Translations under genes and position numbers: made by a program
Notes under the pieces: generated by a model
Told to the model about the DNA's origin: nothing
Databases searched by the model: none
The model's input: only the letters and a program-made list of their open reading frames with translations
Shown here: in pieces, positions 46,201 to 58,100 of the stretch
Position numbering within the stretch: position 1 is the first letter of the stretch
Layout: every line of letters starts with the position of its first letter
Source: Mactra quadrangularis
Taxonomy: Eukaryota > Mollusca > Bivalvia > Venerida > Mactridae
Assembly: GCA_025267735.1 (NCBI GenBank)
Contig: CM046304.1
Coordinates: 28,523,381 to 28,587,380 of the forward strand
Direction: 5' to 3'
DNA length: 64,000 nucleotides

Positions 46201-49200
46201 ATCTGAATTCATGTTAAGACTTTTGTATATTTTTCTTTTTTAAAAAAGGTTTATAATTTTGTTTAAGCGCTTTCACCTGATCATTTCAATACCAACTTTT
46301 GTATGCCGCTGACCTTTGTCTTAAATCTACAAGGTGGCCCTTTGTTTTTCTAGGTCACAAATTGGCATTTTTAAAAAACAATCTTGTTTTGTCTATTTGT
46401 CGTGTACATTGGACTGATGTACTTGCTCAAACTCTATTCAGAACTTTTTCAATATTGAATTTACCTGAAACCTTATCTTTCTTTCTCATTTAAACTTGTA
46501 GATTGTACTGGGTGCGTAAAAGCTTCATTTGTAATGCATTCTTCTGTTGTTGCTTTTTCCTAAATCATTTGGAATGGTTTTTTTGCAGATAAATTTTCTT
46601 TTGTTGAAATACTCAGACATTTTATTGTTACTTTGTTTGATTAAGCATTTAATTTTGCTCCATATTCAGGAGGTATATTCGACCATTTGTCATTTTTCAT
46701 TTCTTGTACCCTTGCTGGTATTAAGCTCTAGTCTATTTTCACCTCCTGTACATTAGTATTTTAAGATACATAAGCTGGAAAGAAAGATTCGTTAACCTTT
46801 AATTTACTACAATGTATAAGTTTTGTCAAATACTCAATGAAAGAAATGGGTTTTTTTAGGTTTTATATCAAAAGTTTTCCCTTTTACTTTATAATACTAA
46901 TAAGTTAACATCCTATAAGTTTGTATTTGCTTGTTATATCATGTATTTTAAACAGTGTAAGATACGTTAACATTGAGTAAGATACGTTGAACAAGTTTGT
47001 TCATGTCTGTTGGTATCAATTAGCAAATAAGACATGTACAATGCATACAATTGTTCTGACTTGTCTTTGTTTCACATGGAAAGCAAGTTTAACTGTCTTA
47101 AATATAAAAAATAACTAGAACTTGTCATAAAATGCTTGATTGTTTCGTCATAATCGCCAGGAATACTTTACAACTTCTGTTTTGAGCGGAAATTTTGGTA
47201 ATTAGCAATGCAATTGGCTAGAAAGTAAATCCAAAGATGATTTATTTTCGATAAATATTGAAATATCAGGTACGTGTTAACGTATCTTATGTTAACGTAT
47301 CTTATTGACATTTACTATTTTTTACCATAAAGTAAGCATATCGCACTTTTCGAGGATGAAATATCTCTGGATTATGCCTGCATGAAGTAGGCATTGTGAA
47401 ATTAGGTAACTCTGCCTGCTTTCTGTACTAGCTTATGTGTTGTAACATATGAAAAGTTAATGTATCTTATTAAATCTTACAGTAACACTTTAATTTTTCA
47501 TTTTTTTAAAAATATGGTTAATCTGTATTAGATCTTAGACGCCAAAAGCCTTTTTTATCTCTTACATTAACCACTTGGGGGTTTATATTGGCATAAATCA
47601 GAGTGAAATTGCAAATATTTGGACTTAATGCATGTTGTCCATAACTGTTAACGTATCTTACATCCAATTTGGGGACACAGGAAAATAATTTTTAATTTTT
47701 GCCAATTTTATTGTCTGATTTCGGAAGGTTATGTTTTCATTGAATTGCCCCAAATGACCACTAGTAAAGGTAACATTCGCAGCAAAACGGTATATTATTT
47801 CAAAATTATATTGTAGTTAAAACAAGTACCCTATGCAGGGACAACGCAAAATCAACAGTTTTTGTATTTTTGGATTAAATTTTTCACCAGAAAGTATGTT
47901 CAATGAGGGACAAAACTCTTGTTGGAGGTACATATGTGTTGTATACATCATATAATGAGAAAAAATCTCAGATACCTTCTGTTTTTAAAAAAATGTGGGC
48001 GAAGGGACATTGAAAATGTGAAAATGTCCACTTTTTTTGACATTGAGTGTTTAGATCATTGAAGTGAGGTTGTGAGATTTTCATTATATATTTCTCACAT
48101 TAAAAGCTTAAGAAACCATTTTCTAAACACAATTTCAGACCTATACATGTAATTTTACACAATTAAAAAATGCCAAATCTGTGAACGAGTATAGTAGCTT
48201 TAATGAGAAAGAAAAAAATGTCGATATCCAAAAAATGATTACTCACATTGAAGTTCCATTTAAATATTTTGCGTACATCGAACTTTTGGCCAAATGTTGA
48301 AGGCTTCTCAATGGTTCATAGCTGTAAAAAGTTCCCGGATGTTGTTCTACCAACTGACCAGTGTATGAAGACCCAGTGTGCATGTGAGCTAGAATAAGAA
48401 CTATCCGAGGTGAACCATTGTTGAAAGGTATATTCTCGTGAACTCTAACAGTAGTCTGGAGTAGGGAATGTTTTATAGTTACGTTGTTCCGTTCATGTAA
48501 ATATCTGAAAGCATTGGCAGCGGTGGTTGACTTACTTTGTGATCGTCTCCTTTTAGCTTTGGTCGTGTTTGTAAGCAACACTGGTACATCACGAGTGAAG
48601 GATGCTATTGAGTTCAAATTGCTAAGATATCTAGGGCCTGAAAAAAACAGATAAACCTGTTTAAAGTAAATACATCGCGGGTTAAGTGCAAAACGGTCGT
48701 AATTCATTTTTTCTTATTAACGAGTTACGGCTGTTTTGCGCTAAACCCGCGACTTGTACAGTAAAGCCTGTCTTAAGCGACCACTCTGAGGGATCTTGAT
48801 AGAGTAGCCTCTTTAGACAGGTGGTCTCCCAACACTTACACCATATTCTAATATATTCTATTTATATGTCGTCATTGTTACTTTTTTCAACAGTCATTGG
48901 TGCATACCATAGACATATATCTATGTCTATGGTGCATACATTTACCCCACTGATTTAGATACTCACTGCAGTATTTTCGCACTCTATATCGATAAAAATA
49001 GTCATCCGTATGTATATACGAACAGTTTATTTTATAATCGAACAAATATTGAGCATTTTAATCAGCGGGATTAATGTATGTGCAAATGACAGTTTAATAA
49101 AAAATAATAATTAGTTCTCAAGCCGTACAAGAAATAATTACTAAAGCGGCTACTTAATTCGACAGACGCCTGAATCAAGTACAAATCATTACAAATCCAA

Positions 49201-50112
49201 TGCAGTTAATATATCGTGAGTTTTAAGTCTGATCATTGGTTAATGCAAATTATAGCTTATTTATGATTCATTCATCGACGCATAATAAAAGGTTTTTTTC
49301 AATGTTTTTGTCTGGAATACTTTACTCGAACTAAATTTCAATGTTTGAAAGTATCTTATTTTGCGGAAGAAGATTTTCGAATGGTTGACTAGACCTAGTT
49401 TTGACGGACTAAGCTCGCGTATGGCTTCGCCGACTATTGCACAACTATGGTTAAGCCTCGATGCTCGCTTTTTTAGCGTTTACTGATCCGCTTGTCTCAC
49501 ATCATTTTTGGCCAAATTTGTCTGCTAGGAGTCTAAGCGGAACGTTGTCATATGTAGAGAATCTTTACCTGCATGAGATAAATACATGTACATATATACA
49601 ATGTATAAGACCAAACACGACCAATACGATTTTCAAACTCAACATAGAATGTCTAATGAAATCATGGTAACGCTGTTCATTTTAAAAAAGGGGAATTTCC
49701 ACTGATATTATTTCCAATATTTATGACAATTTTGTACTTTTTTGCTAGATTTTGTTAGATTTTGCATAACAAATATCCACCGAATGCGCTAAAAGTCATT
49801 TAAGATGAAACAAATTGTTTATGTTTATTCGTATGCCAAATAGGTTCACTATACAATGTACTTTCAAATGGCAATGTTAGGCCGGCATAACAAATAAACA
49901 AGAAAGGGCAATCAAGGACTTTAGTTATTATATTTATATGTATATATATTATATCACCGTAAACAAACAAAAGAAAGATCAGTAATACAATTACCTGAGT
50001 TATATTGACTTGTTATAATGATGAAAGCTAGCGATGTAATAACTAAGGTTAGAATAATTTTATCTTTAGTTAGACAATTATGTATTCTAGCAAAATCCAT
50101 GACTACCATCAT
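43261..50112 (-). CDS. Carbohydrate (GlcNAc/Gal/GalNAc-type) 6-O-sulfotransferase, Golgi type II membrane protein
   Basis: A 446-residue protein from three minus-strand exons: 49995-50112, 48247-48637 and 43261-44092 (TAA). Both junctions are GT-AG and in frame. The N-terminus has an 18-residue cytosolic tail and one membrane anchor (IILTLVITSLAFIIITS, about 19-35), as in Golgi type II enzymes. A stem follows, with a basic KAKRRRSQSK and NTT/NVT sequons. The PAPS-binding 5'-phosphosulfate loop is HMHTGSSYTGQL (about 124-135; RTGSSF in CHST1-7), with FYSYEPLRSL just after. The 3'-phosphate motif is IIHLIRDPRAMLDSN (about 287-301), with the Arg and Ser kept, and MRYEDMVREP comes later. The enzyme moves sulfate from PAPS to sugar 6-OH groups on glycans. 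Acceptor sugar cannot be read from sequence. The start was chosen because it is the first Met after an in-frame stop. Intron 2 (4.15 kb) carries the dispersed 15-nt motif. Confidence 0.9.
45062..47661. repeat. Ten dispersed copies of a 15-nt motif, GTTAACGTATCTTAC, in sulfotransferase intron 2
   Basis: Plus-oriented copies start near 45421 (partial, TAACGTATCTTAC), 45587 (GTAACGTATCTTAC), 45771 (GTTAACGCATCTTAC), 47276 and 47291 (a perfect tandem pair ending in T), 47456 (GTTAATGTATCTTAT) and 47647. Inverse copies are at 45062, 46957 and 46977. Several gaps are 165-190 bp (45423 to 45588 to 45771; 47291 to 47456 to 47647). Flanks share a little (ATGCTAGC then TTTGCT after two of them). This could be an old ~175-bp tandem repeat in which only one box stayed conserved. 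A lone GATACGTTAAC is at 33932. Confidence 0.8.
48890..49100. mobile_element. MITE family M1, copy interrupted by a small palindrome
   Basis: TTCAACAGTCATTGGTGCAT at the left and GGGATTAATGTATGTGCAAA...TGACAGTTTAATA at the right match the family ends; ATTTAGATACTCACTGCAGT is inside. Near 48908-48940 the palindrome CCATAGACATATATCTATG...TCTATGG is inserted and GGTGCATAC is doubled around it, as a target duplication would be. Confidence 0.6.
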
Positions 50113-50212
50113 AACCTACAATTATAACATATATCTTATATTATGTTATGTTTTATTTAAGAAACAACTTACATTTAATGTCAACATTAAGTCAGTATCA
50201 TTTTAAATAATA

Positions 50213-50220
50213 TGACGTCA
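50213..50220. promoter_or_regulatory. Full palindromic CRE (TGACGTCA) upstream of the sulfotransferase
   Basis: TGACGTCA is ~100 bases upstream of the minus-strand start at 50112 and ~450 bases upstream of the plus-strand transcript. It is the consensus CREB/ATF site; use in vivo is inference. Confidence 0.5.
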
Positions 50221-51369
50221 CAAACATAGGCGGTTTGTATGGTTCCAAATCAACAACACCATATACATTTAGATCTATTCCAAGTCAACAACTCTACTTA
50301 ATATATAAATATATACCTTTAATTACGGATCAAAAACACTATACATGTACTAACATCACCTTATATTTCAAGTAATAAAATACCATTTATATATAAAAAA
50401 ATTGTCCAACAGAATTAACCTGAGCTTGACCTTTATGCAAGAATATATTAAACTCAGTATTTACTGTCTATTTTTTTATTCGTTTGTAAATCGCACTTTA
50501 TTGGAACATTTCGGCAAAATACACGTACTGAACAATTAATGTTGTTTTCATAAGAATAAATACTTAGAAACTGTGCCATAATATTTGTGACTTACTTGTT
50601 TCCACAAAAACGAATGTGTCCAAAATTAAAAGTACAATAACATAAATTTTAATAAAAAGTCTATATACATGTACTCTATATTCCGTGTCAAACACTATAC
50701 TGTACCTCCTATGTTTGAGGGGTGCGCTGGCAAAATCTGGTCATTCCATATAAGGAAGTATCAAAATGGCGCTGATAAGACGGAAAGGTACGGAGTTTTC
50801 CGTCATCTATCGGAATGTTTCGGAAAACTGGTTATGTACGGATTGCTTCGGTCTTTAAAATCACACGATGGAAGCATTCACTTATATTAATAACTATACC
50901 GGAATTCTTATTGATCTTTTTGGAGAAAACATATCCAACTTCAAGCAAGCAGTCAGTCTACACATACGTAAGTTTATTTGCTCGTTTTATTTCCGATTAT
51001 ATTCAAAGTTAGTTCCAATACTGCTAATACTTTTGTTTGTCACCATTTTTCGCGATGTAAACAAAACATAATTTCTTCAAGCGCGTTCGATACCAAATTC
51101 ATTCGTTCTATGGTTCTGTATATGTCTTACAGTAAATATATAATCATTTAATAGCACTTGCTGTTGTGTTAAGTACTTGTTTATGTGTGGGACATTATTT
51201 TTTCAGGTTCTTATTCTCATTACTCTGAATGTTATATGCCCTTTGTCTGATAAATTTGATCGTCTGCTTTATGTAAAACTGTGTGATTGGCGATTATATG
51301 CCATGGTGATGTCTTGACCACTAATGTAAGGTAAGTTAATTTGCTTGTCCAAATACAGGGATGTCATGC

Positions 51370-51770
51370 TATCAGAAATCAGGCCCATAGGAACATGGGG
51401 GGCTGAGAGCCCCCCCCCCCCCCAATATTTTCAGCAGTTATAGTGATTGATGATCTTTATCTAATCTGACATTAAATTGATTTATGCATGTGTGCTTTTT
51501 CTTCAAAATTAATATTGCAAACACTGTTTATGGAATAAAATGCTCAAATGCAGTGTAAAACTAAACTTCAACATAAGTACTAGGAAACATTAGGTAACGT
51601 TTTCTTTTTCTTAAAATAAATCATAGAGAACAGAGTGATGTAGTTATGTAGAGAACAGAGTGATGTTGTAATGTAGAGAACATTAGGTAACGTTTTCTTT
51701 TTCTTAAAATAAATCTGAACAAATTAGCCCCCCCCCCATCTGAAAATGCTTCCTATATGTGCCTGGAAAT
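51370..51770. repeat. Repeat-like segment with inverted ends, C-runs and direct duplications
   Basis: CAGGCCCATAGGAACATGGG at the left is loosely inverted on the right as CTTCCTATATGTGCCTG. Runs of about 17 C (51411) and 9 C (51727) are inside. GAACATTAGGTAACG-TTTTC and the following CTTAAAATAAATC occur twice (near 51587 and 51678), and TAGAGAACAGAGTGATGT twice between them. It lies in the second intron of the putative spliced transcript. Confidence 0.5.
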
Positions 51771-51809
51771 ATTTCTGTTGCTATTAAAATTCTTGTAATA
51801 ATATTTATT

Positions 51810-52098
51810 TATATTTATTTATTGGAGTTAACGCCGTATTGATCAACACAATTTAGGTTATTTCACGGCGTCCAGCGCACCTAACCTAGCTTTCCTGGAC
51901 CATTGTCTATAACCAGTACTCACCTACCCTTCCACAAGGCCGGAAACTTCTCCATATTATCTAATCAATGGAGGAAAATCGACATTATTGTCAAATTTTC
52001 ATGGAAGGGTATAATCTCCCCGGGTGGGATTCGAACCCGCACCCCCTCGGGCACGAGTATCCAAATCCCGGCGCGCTACCAACTGCGCTATCGACCCA
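51810..52098 (-). repeat. SINE family B, copy 2, with 12-bp target duplication
   Basis: Reverse complement of 54563-54851, close to identical along most of its length. TTCTTGTAATAA is at 51790-51801 and again at 52103-52114, a 12-bp target site duplication. The head (GGGTCGATAGCGCAGTTGGT on the minus strand; B box GGTTCGAATCCC) and the AATAAATAAA tail are complete. The open frames at 51903-52136 and 52024-52359 only read through it. Confidence 0.9.
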
Positions 52099-52119
52099 GG
52101 TTTTCTTGTAATAAAAACA

Positions 52120-54540
52120 TTCAGTATAAATCTTAGCCTAGTTTATGCAGACTACACCTGGTATAGAAGTAGGTATTGTAAAGTATCAGATATGGGCTCA
52201 AAATATGACTTTTGGCTTGCAAGTCAGATGCTGTTCCAACATCTATCAACTGGATTAATAAGGCTGAATAAAATAACAACAAAAATCTTATATATAGATA
52301 AACTGTTATATTTTAATGCTCTGCTAAGAACCAAGAGTGAGATTTCTTTAACAGTTTAAACTAAATTGACCGTGATGCTTATGCCCTGGGCAGTTCAAAA
52401 ATAGATGTAGATAGCTATGTGTCAAATCAAGACAATTCATGGAAATCAATTATGTTTAACTAACCACTCCATTTGCTGCCTGTTGGTACTATGTATGTAC
52501 ATATTTTGTGAACAGATATAAAGTTGGTTTCATAAAGGACATTATGTCCATAAATGTAAAACTTTGATTTTGTTTAAGTGACAATTTGGGTTTTTAAAAA
52601 TGGTTGATGTAAATTCATTTACTGTTCTGTTATATACATATGTGGCTCTATTTAACATGTGGCCAAGATCACTGAAATGAATTCTCTAGTACAGATATGT
52701 TGAATTCAATTGAGAGTCTTTATGTCAGAAGAAGGTCCTTGTACATTTAGGATGAAAGTTTAGAATTTGTGAAATTGGATACCTAAATGTGGTTTTCTGT
52801 CTTCTTCAAATAAGTCTTAAATATTTAAAGAGGCACAGACTACTGTAACCAAGCAATAACATTATTACTTCTTTATTTTAATCTTTTATAGCAACAATTC
52901 AGGCTATGTCCCCAAACCAACATAAGCTTTGCTATAAGTAATACACATTTTCTTTCAAGATCTGAATGTAATTATTTAACTTATATACAGAAAATCTTGT
53001 TATGAGATCATTTTGTTCTATCTATCTTGTTATTACTGTCAACCACTCAATTGAGGGTTATAGACATTTTATAGACATTCTTGCTCAAATTATGCTCCAA
53101 TGAGGCTGGATGTAGAATCAAATGTAAACTATCAATTGTACATTTATCTGCTGTATATTATTGATAACTGGTCTTCAAACCCTGAATAGTTATTATCATA
53201 TTTTGCCTAATTAAATTAAAAGAAATAAAGTTTTGTGAACTGACAACTTATCCAGTTGGTACTATTATAATTTACTAATGCTCCTAAGTTTTCTCATAAA
53301 CAGGAAATCAATGTTCTCAGAAATGTTAACTTCTAGAACAAGACAATGACTGCAATGGTGCAAGTTCTAAAATAAATGTAGACTAAGGTCACTGGTAGCA
53401 GGTAAGATATAATTACTTTATTACTATGGAAGACACACATATTTTAGATAATTGTCTAATTTAAATTTGAGACTTCGAATGTGCCTGGGTTTACTATAAT
53501 GAATCAATACTATAATAAATAATATGTTTTATAGAGTAAATGTACTATAAAATATTGAATGAGTTTCAATTACAGATACAAGTATCAGTTCAGTTTAACA
53601 TGTAATGTAGGTATATGTGTTGTAATACATTTATATATTTCCATTTGTAATGATTATGGTGAATATTGTGTGTGATTTAATGATAATCTGGTGCAACTTA
53701 GTTGTGGTGGTTTTCATTTGTATAATTCATGCAAATAATAACATTTAAATTACATTGTGTTTTGGCACTTTGTTTATTTGCTATACCTACACAATGATGA
53801 ACTAAGTATTGTATTACAAAAGAAACTGTTTATATAATATATATCTTACATAATACATTTGAACACTCAGCATGGCATGTTAATTGATATTGCTTTGAGG
53901 CTGGAACATTATTATGAGGTTTAAAATAAATACAATTTTACTGCACTTAACATGTGTGTGATAATAATTGTTTATGATAATGTTGTCTTTTACTTGATAA
54001 GAATGTAAACTTAGTCATTATTCTGTTTTATTTTACCATTGCTATTATACCTTTTATTTTTCTAGGTCTGCTTTGCCCCAAAGTTTCAAAGCTTGTTGTA
54101 TAATGTTTTCTGTAGTAAAATGGCTGTGATTAAAAGAATTAGTTTATCATTGACTGATTGACAACCACTTCAAGACTATGGTATGTGTATAAACAAGGTC
54201 AAAGGTATCAAACATGGCTTACAAAACTATTCTTTTTACCAATTTTCACTGAGTCTTTTAAATGAGATTACTGCTTCAAATGCTTGATCACAGTCAGAAA
54301 AGAAACCAAGAAAAGAGTCAGTTATGCTGGTCCTGACATTGATATTTCACTTGTGTGATGCAAATCAACAGAACAGCAACTTAGTCTCTATTGAAAGATG
54401 AAATAGTTCGAGTAAATTCTTTGTTTCAATTGGATTTAAAATTCCCTCCTTGTGCAGTAAATATCCCAAAAAACACTTAATAGACAGTATAAATATTAAT
54501 TGTCTACTATTGCATTGTTTTAAATATTTAGTGAAATTAT
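52120..54540. other. AT-rich region between SINE B copies
   Basis: Apart from the two exon-like blocks at 53304-53401 and 54066-54180, nothing is recognised: no protein motif, no repeat pair. Confidence 0.4.
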
Positions 54541-54562
54541 TTGATATTTGATATTAGTACCC

Positions 54563-54851
54563 GGGTCGATAGCGCAATTGGTAGCGCGCCGGGATTTGGA
54601 TACTCGTGCCCGAGGGTGTGTGGGTTCGAATCCCACCCGGGGAGGTTATACCCTTCCATGAAAATTAGACAATAATGTCAATTTTCCTCCATTAATTAGA
54701 TAATATGGAGAAGTTTCCGGCCTTGTGGAAGGGTAGGTGAGTACTGGTTATAGACAAAGGTCCAGGAAAGCTAGGTTAGGTGCGCTGGATGCCGTGATTT
54801 GACCTAAATAGTGTTGATACGGAGTTAAATCCAATAAATAAATAAATAAAT
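54563..54851 (+). repeat. SINE family B, copy 3, with 10-bp target duplication
   Basis: The head GGGTCGATAGCGCAATTGGT with B box GGTTCGAATCCC is followed by the full body and an (AATA)n tail. TTTGATATTA flanks it directly at 54547-54556 and 54851-54860. Clean duplications here and at 51810 point to recent LINE-driven insertion. Confidence 0.9.
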
Positions 54852-55167
54852 TTGATATTAAACACCTATATAATTTTGAAAGTTTGATATTTCAATCAAA
54901 ATTAGTATATTTACACTAAGCTGTTAAATTATTGATAAATTTCATTAAAGATAATTGGGTGTATTTTATACATCTCTCTTCAATTGTAGAAACATGTTGT
55001 ACTCTATGGAATGGATTTATTCATAAACATAATCCATAATGCTTTATTAATAGGAAAAAATGATTGTGATTGTTGAAAATGTGACCTGTAAAATTGTGAA
55101 AAAAACAAATGACAACAACTACATTATAAGAACCAAGTAAGAAAAACATTACCATCTTGACAAAATA

Positions 55168-58100
55168 ATCACTCTGAACTCTATGTTACTACATCACCCT
55201 GTACTCTATGTTACTACATCACTCTGTACTTTATGTTACTACAACACTCAGTACTCTATGTTACTACATCACTCTGTACTCTATGTTAATACATCACTCT
55301 GTACTCTATGTTACTACATCACTCTGTACTCTATGTTACTACATCACTCTGTACTCTATGTTACTACATCACTCTGTACTCTATGTTACTACATCACTCT
55401 GTATTCTATATTACTACATCACTCTATACTCTATATTACTACATCACTCTGTACTCTATGTTACTACAACACTCAGTACTCTATATTACTACAACACTCA
55501 GTACTCTATATTACTACAACACTCAGTACTCTATGTTACTACATCACTCTGTACTCTATGTTAATACATCACTCTGTACTCTATGTTACTACATCACTCT
55601 GTACTCTATGTTACTACATCACTCTGTACTCTATGTTACTACATCACCCTGTACTCTATGTTACTACCTCACTATGTACTCAATGTTACTACATCACTCT
55701 GTACTTTATGTTACTACATCACTCTGTACTCTATGTTACTACATCACTCTGTACTCTATGTTACTACCTCACTCTGTACTCTATGTTACTACATCACTCA
55801 GTACTTTATGTTACTACATCACTCTGTACTCTATGTTTCTACATCACTCAGTACTCTTTGTTACTACATCACTCAGTACTCTATGTTACTACATCACCCT
55901 GTACTCTATGTTACTACATCACTCAGTAATTTATGTTACTACATCACTCAGTACTCTATGTTTCTACATCACTCAGTACTCTTTGTTACTACATCACTCA
56001 GTACTCTATGTTACTACATCACTCTGTACTCTATGTTACTACATCACTCTGTAATCTATGTTTATACATCACTCTATACTCAATGTTATTACATCACTCT
56101 GTACTCAATATTACCACATCATTCAGTACTCTATGTAACTACATCATTCTGTACTGTAAGTAACTACATCACTCTGTACTCATGTTACTACATCACTCTG
56201 TACTCTATGTTACTACATCACTCAGTACTTAATGTTACTACATCACTCAGGTTTCTATGTTACTACATCACTTAGTACTTTATGTTACTACATCACTCTG
56301 TACTCTATATTACTACATCATTCTGTTATCTATGTTACTACATCACTCTGTACTCTATGTTACTACATCACTCTGTACTCAATGTTACTACATCACTCTG
56401 TACTCTATATTATTACATCACTCTGTACTCAATGTTACTACATCACTCTGTACTCAATGTTACTACATCACTCTGTACTCTATGTTACTACAACACCCAG
56501 TACTCTATATTACTACATCACTCTGTACTCTATGTTACTACATCACTCTGTACTCAATGTTACTACATCACTCTGTACTCAATGTTACTACATAACTCTG
56601 TACTCTATGTTACTACATCACTCTGTACTCTATATTACTACATCACTCTATACTCTATATTACTACATCACTCTGTACTCTATATTATTACATCACTCTG
56701 TACTCAATGTTACTACATCACTCTGTACTCAATGTTACTACATCACTCTGTACTCTATGTTACTACAACACTCAGTACTCTATATTACTACATCACTCTG
56801 TACTCTGTGTTACTACATCACTCTGTACTCAATGTTACTACATCACTCTATACTCTATGTTACTACATCACTCTGTACTCTATATTACTACATCACTCTA
56901 TACTCTATATTACTACATCACTCTGTACTCTATATTACTACATCACTCTGTACTCAATGTTACTACATCACTCTGTACTCTATATTACTACATCACTCTG
57001 TACTCAATGTTACTACATCACTCTGTACTCTATATTACAACATCACTCAGTACTCTTTGTTACTACATCACTCAGTACTTTATGTTACTACATCACTCAG
57101 TTCTCTACGTTACTACATCACTCAGCACTCTATGTTACAACATCACTCTGTACTCTATGCTGCTATACCAATCTGTACTCTATGTTACTACCTCACTCTG
57201 TACTCTATGTTACTACATCACTCAGTACTTTATGTTACTACCTCACTCTGTACTCTATGTTACTACATCACTCTGTACTCTATGTTACTACATCACTCAG
57301 TACACTTTGTTACTACATCACTCAGTACTTTATGTTACTGCATCACTCAGCACTCTATGTTACTACATCACTCAGTACTCTATGTTACTACATCACTCTG
57401 TACTCTATGTTACTACATCACTCTGTACTCTATGTTACTACATCACTTTGTACTCAATGTTACTACATCACTCATTACTCTATGTTACTACATCACTCTG
57501 TACTCTATGTTACTACATCACTCTGTACTCTATGTTACTACATCACTTTGTACTCAATGTTACTACATCACTCAGTACTCTATGTTACTACATCACTCAG
57601 TACTCTATAGTACTGCATCACTCAGTACTTTATGTTACTACATCACTCTATACTCTATGCTACTAAACCACTCTGTACTCAATGTTACTACATCACTCTG
57701 TACTCAATGTTACTACATTACTCAGTACTCTATGTTACAACATCACTCTATACTCAATGCTACTAAACCACTCTGTACTCAATGTTTCTACATCACTCTG
57801 TACTGTATGTTACTATACACTCTGTAATCTATGTTACTACATCACGTAGTACTCTATGTTACTACATCACTCTGTACTCTATATTACTACATCATTTTGT
57901 TATCTATATTACTACATCACTCTGTACTCAATGTTACTACATCACTCTGTACTCAATGTTTCTACATCACTCTGTACTCTATGTTACTACAACACTCAGT
58001 ACTCTGTATTACTACATCACTCTGTACTCTATATTACTACATCACTCTGTACTCTATAATACTACATCACTCTGTACTCTATGTTACTACATCACTCTGT

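Larger units (their letters stand above)
50670..54180 (+). ncRNA. Probable spliced transcript of low coding capacity (lncRNA or 5' exons of a gene), divergent from the sulfotransferase
   Basis: Four exon-like blocks have good splice sites: about 50670-50967 (donor C|GTAAGT), 51207-51330 (acceptor ATTATTTTTTCAG, donor AAG|GTAAGT), 53304-53401 (acceptor CATAAACAG, donor CAG|GTAAGA) and 54066-54180 (acceptor TTATTTTTCTAG, donor ATG|GTATGTG). The first block has AAAATGGCGC, a YY1-like site often at start regions. The longest spliced frame starts at 50868 (MEAFTYINNYTGILIDLFGE...), crosses the first junction and stops after 47 residues (...ECYMPFV); it has no recognised domain. All later blocks are full of stops. 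Exon order and borders are inference from splice signals only, and the 5' and 3' ends are not fixed. Confidence 0.4.

Noticed and set aside
52024..52359. 111-codon frame
   Set aside because: The first part is SINE B sequence and the rest has no recognisable feature.
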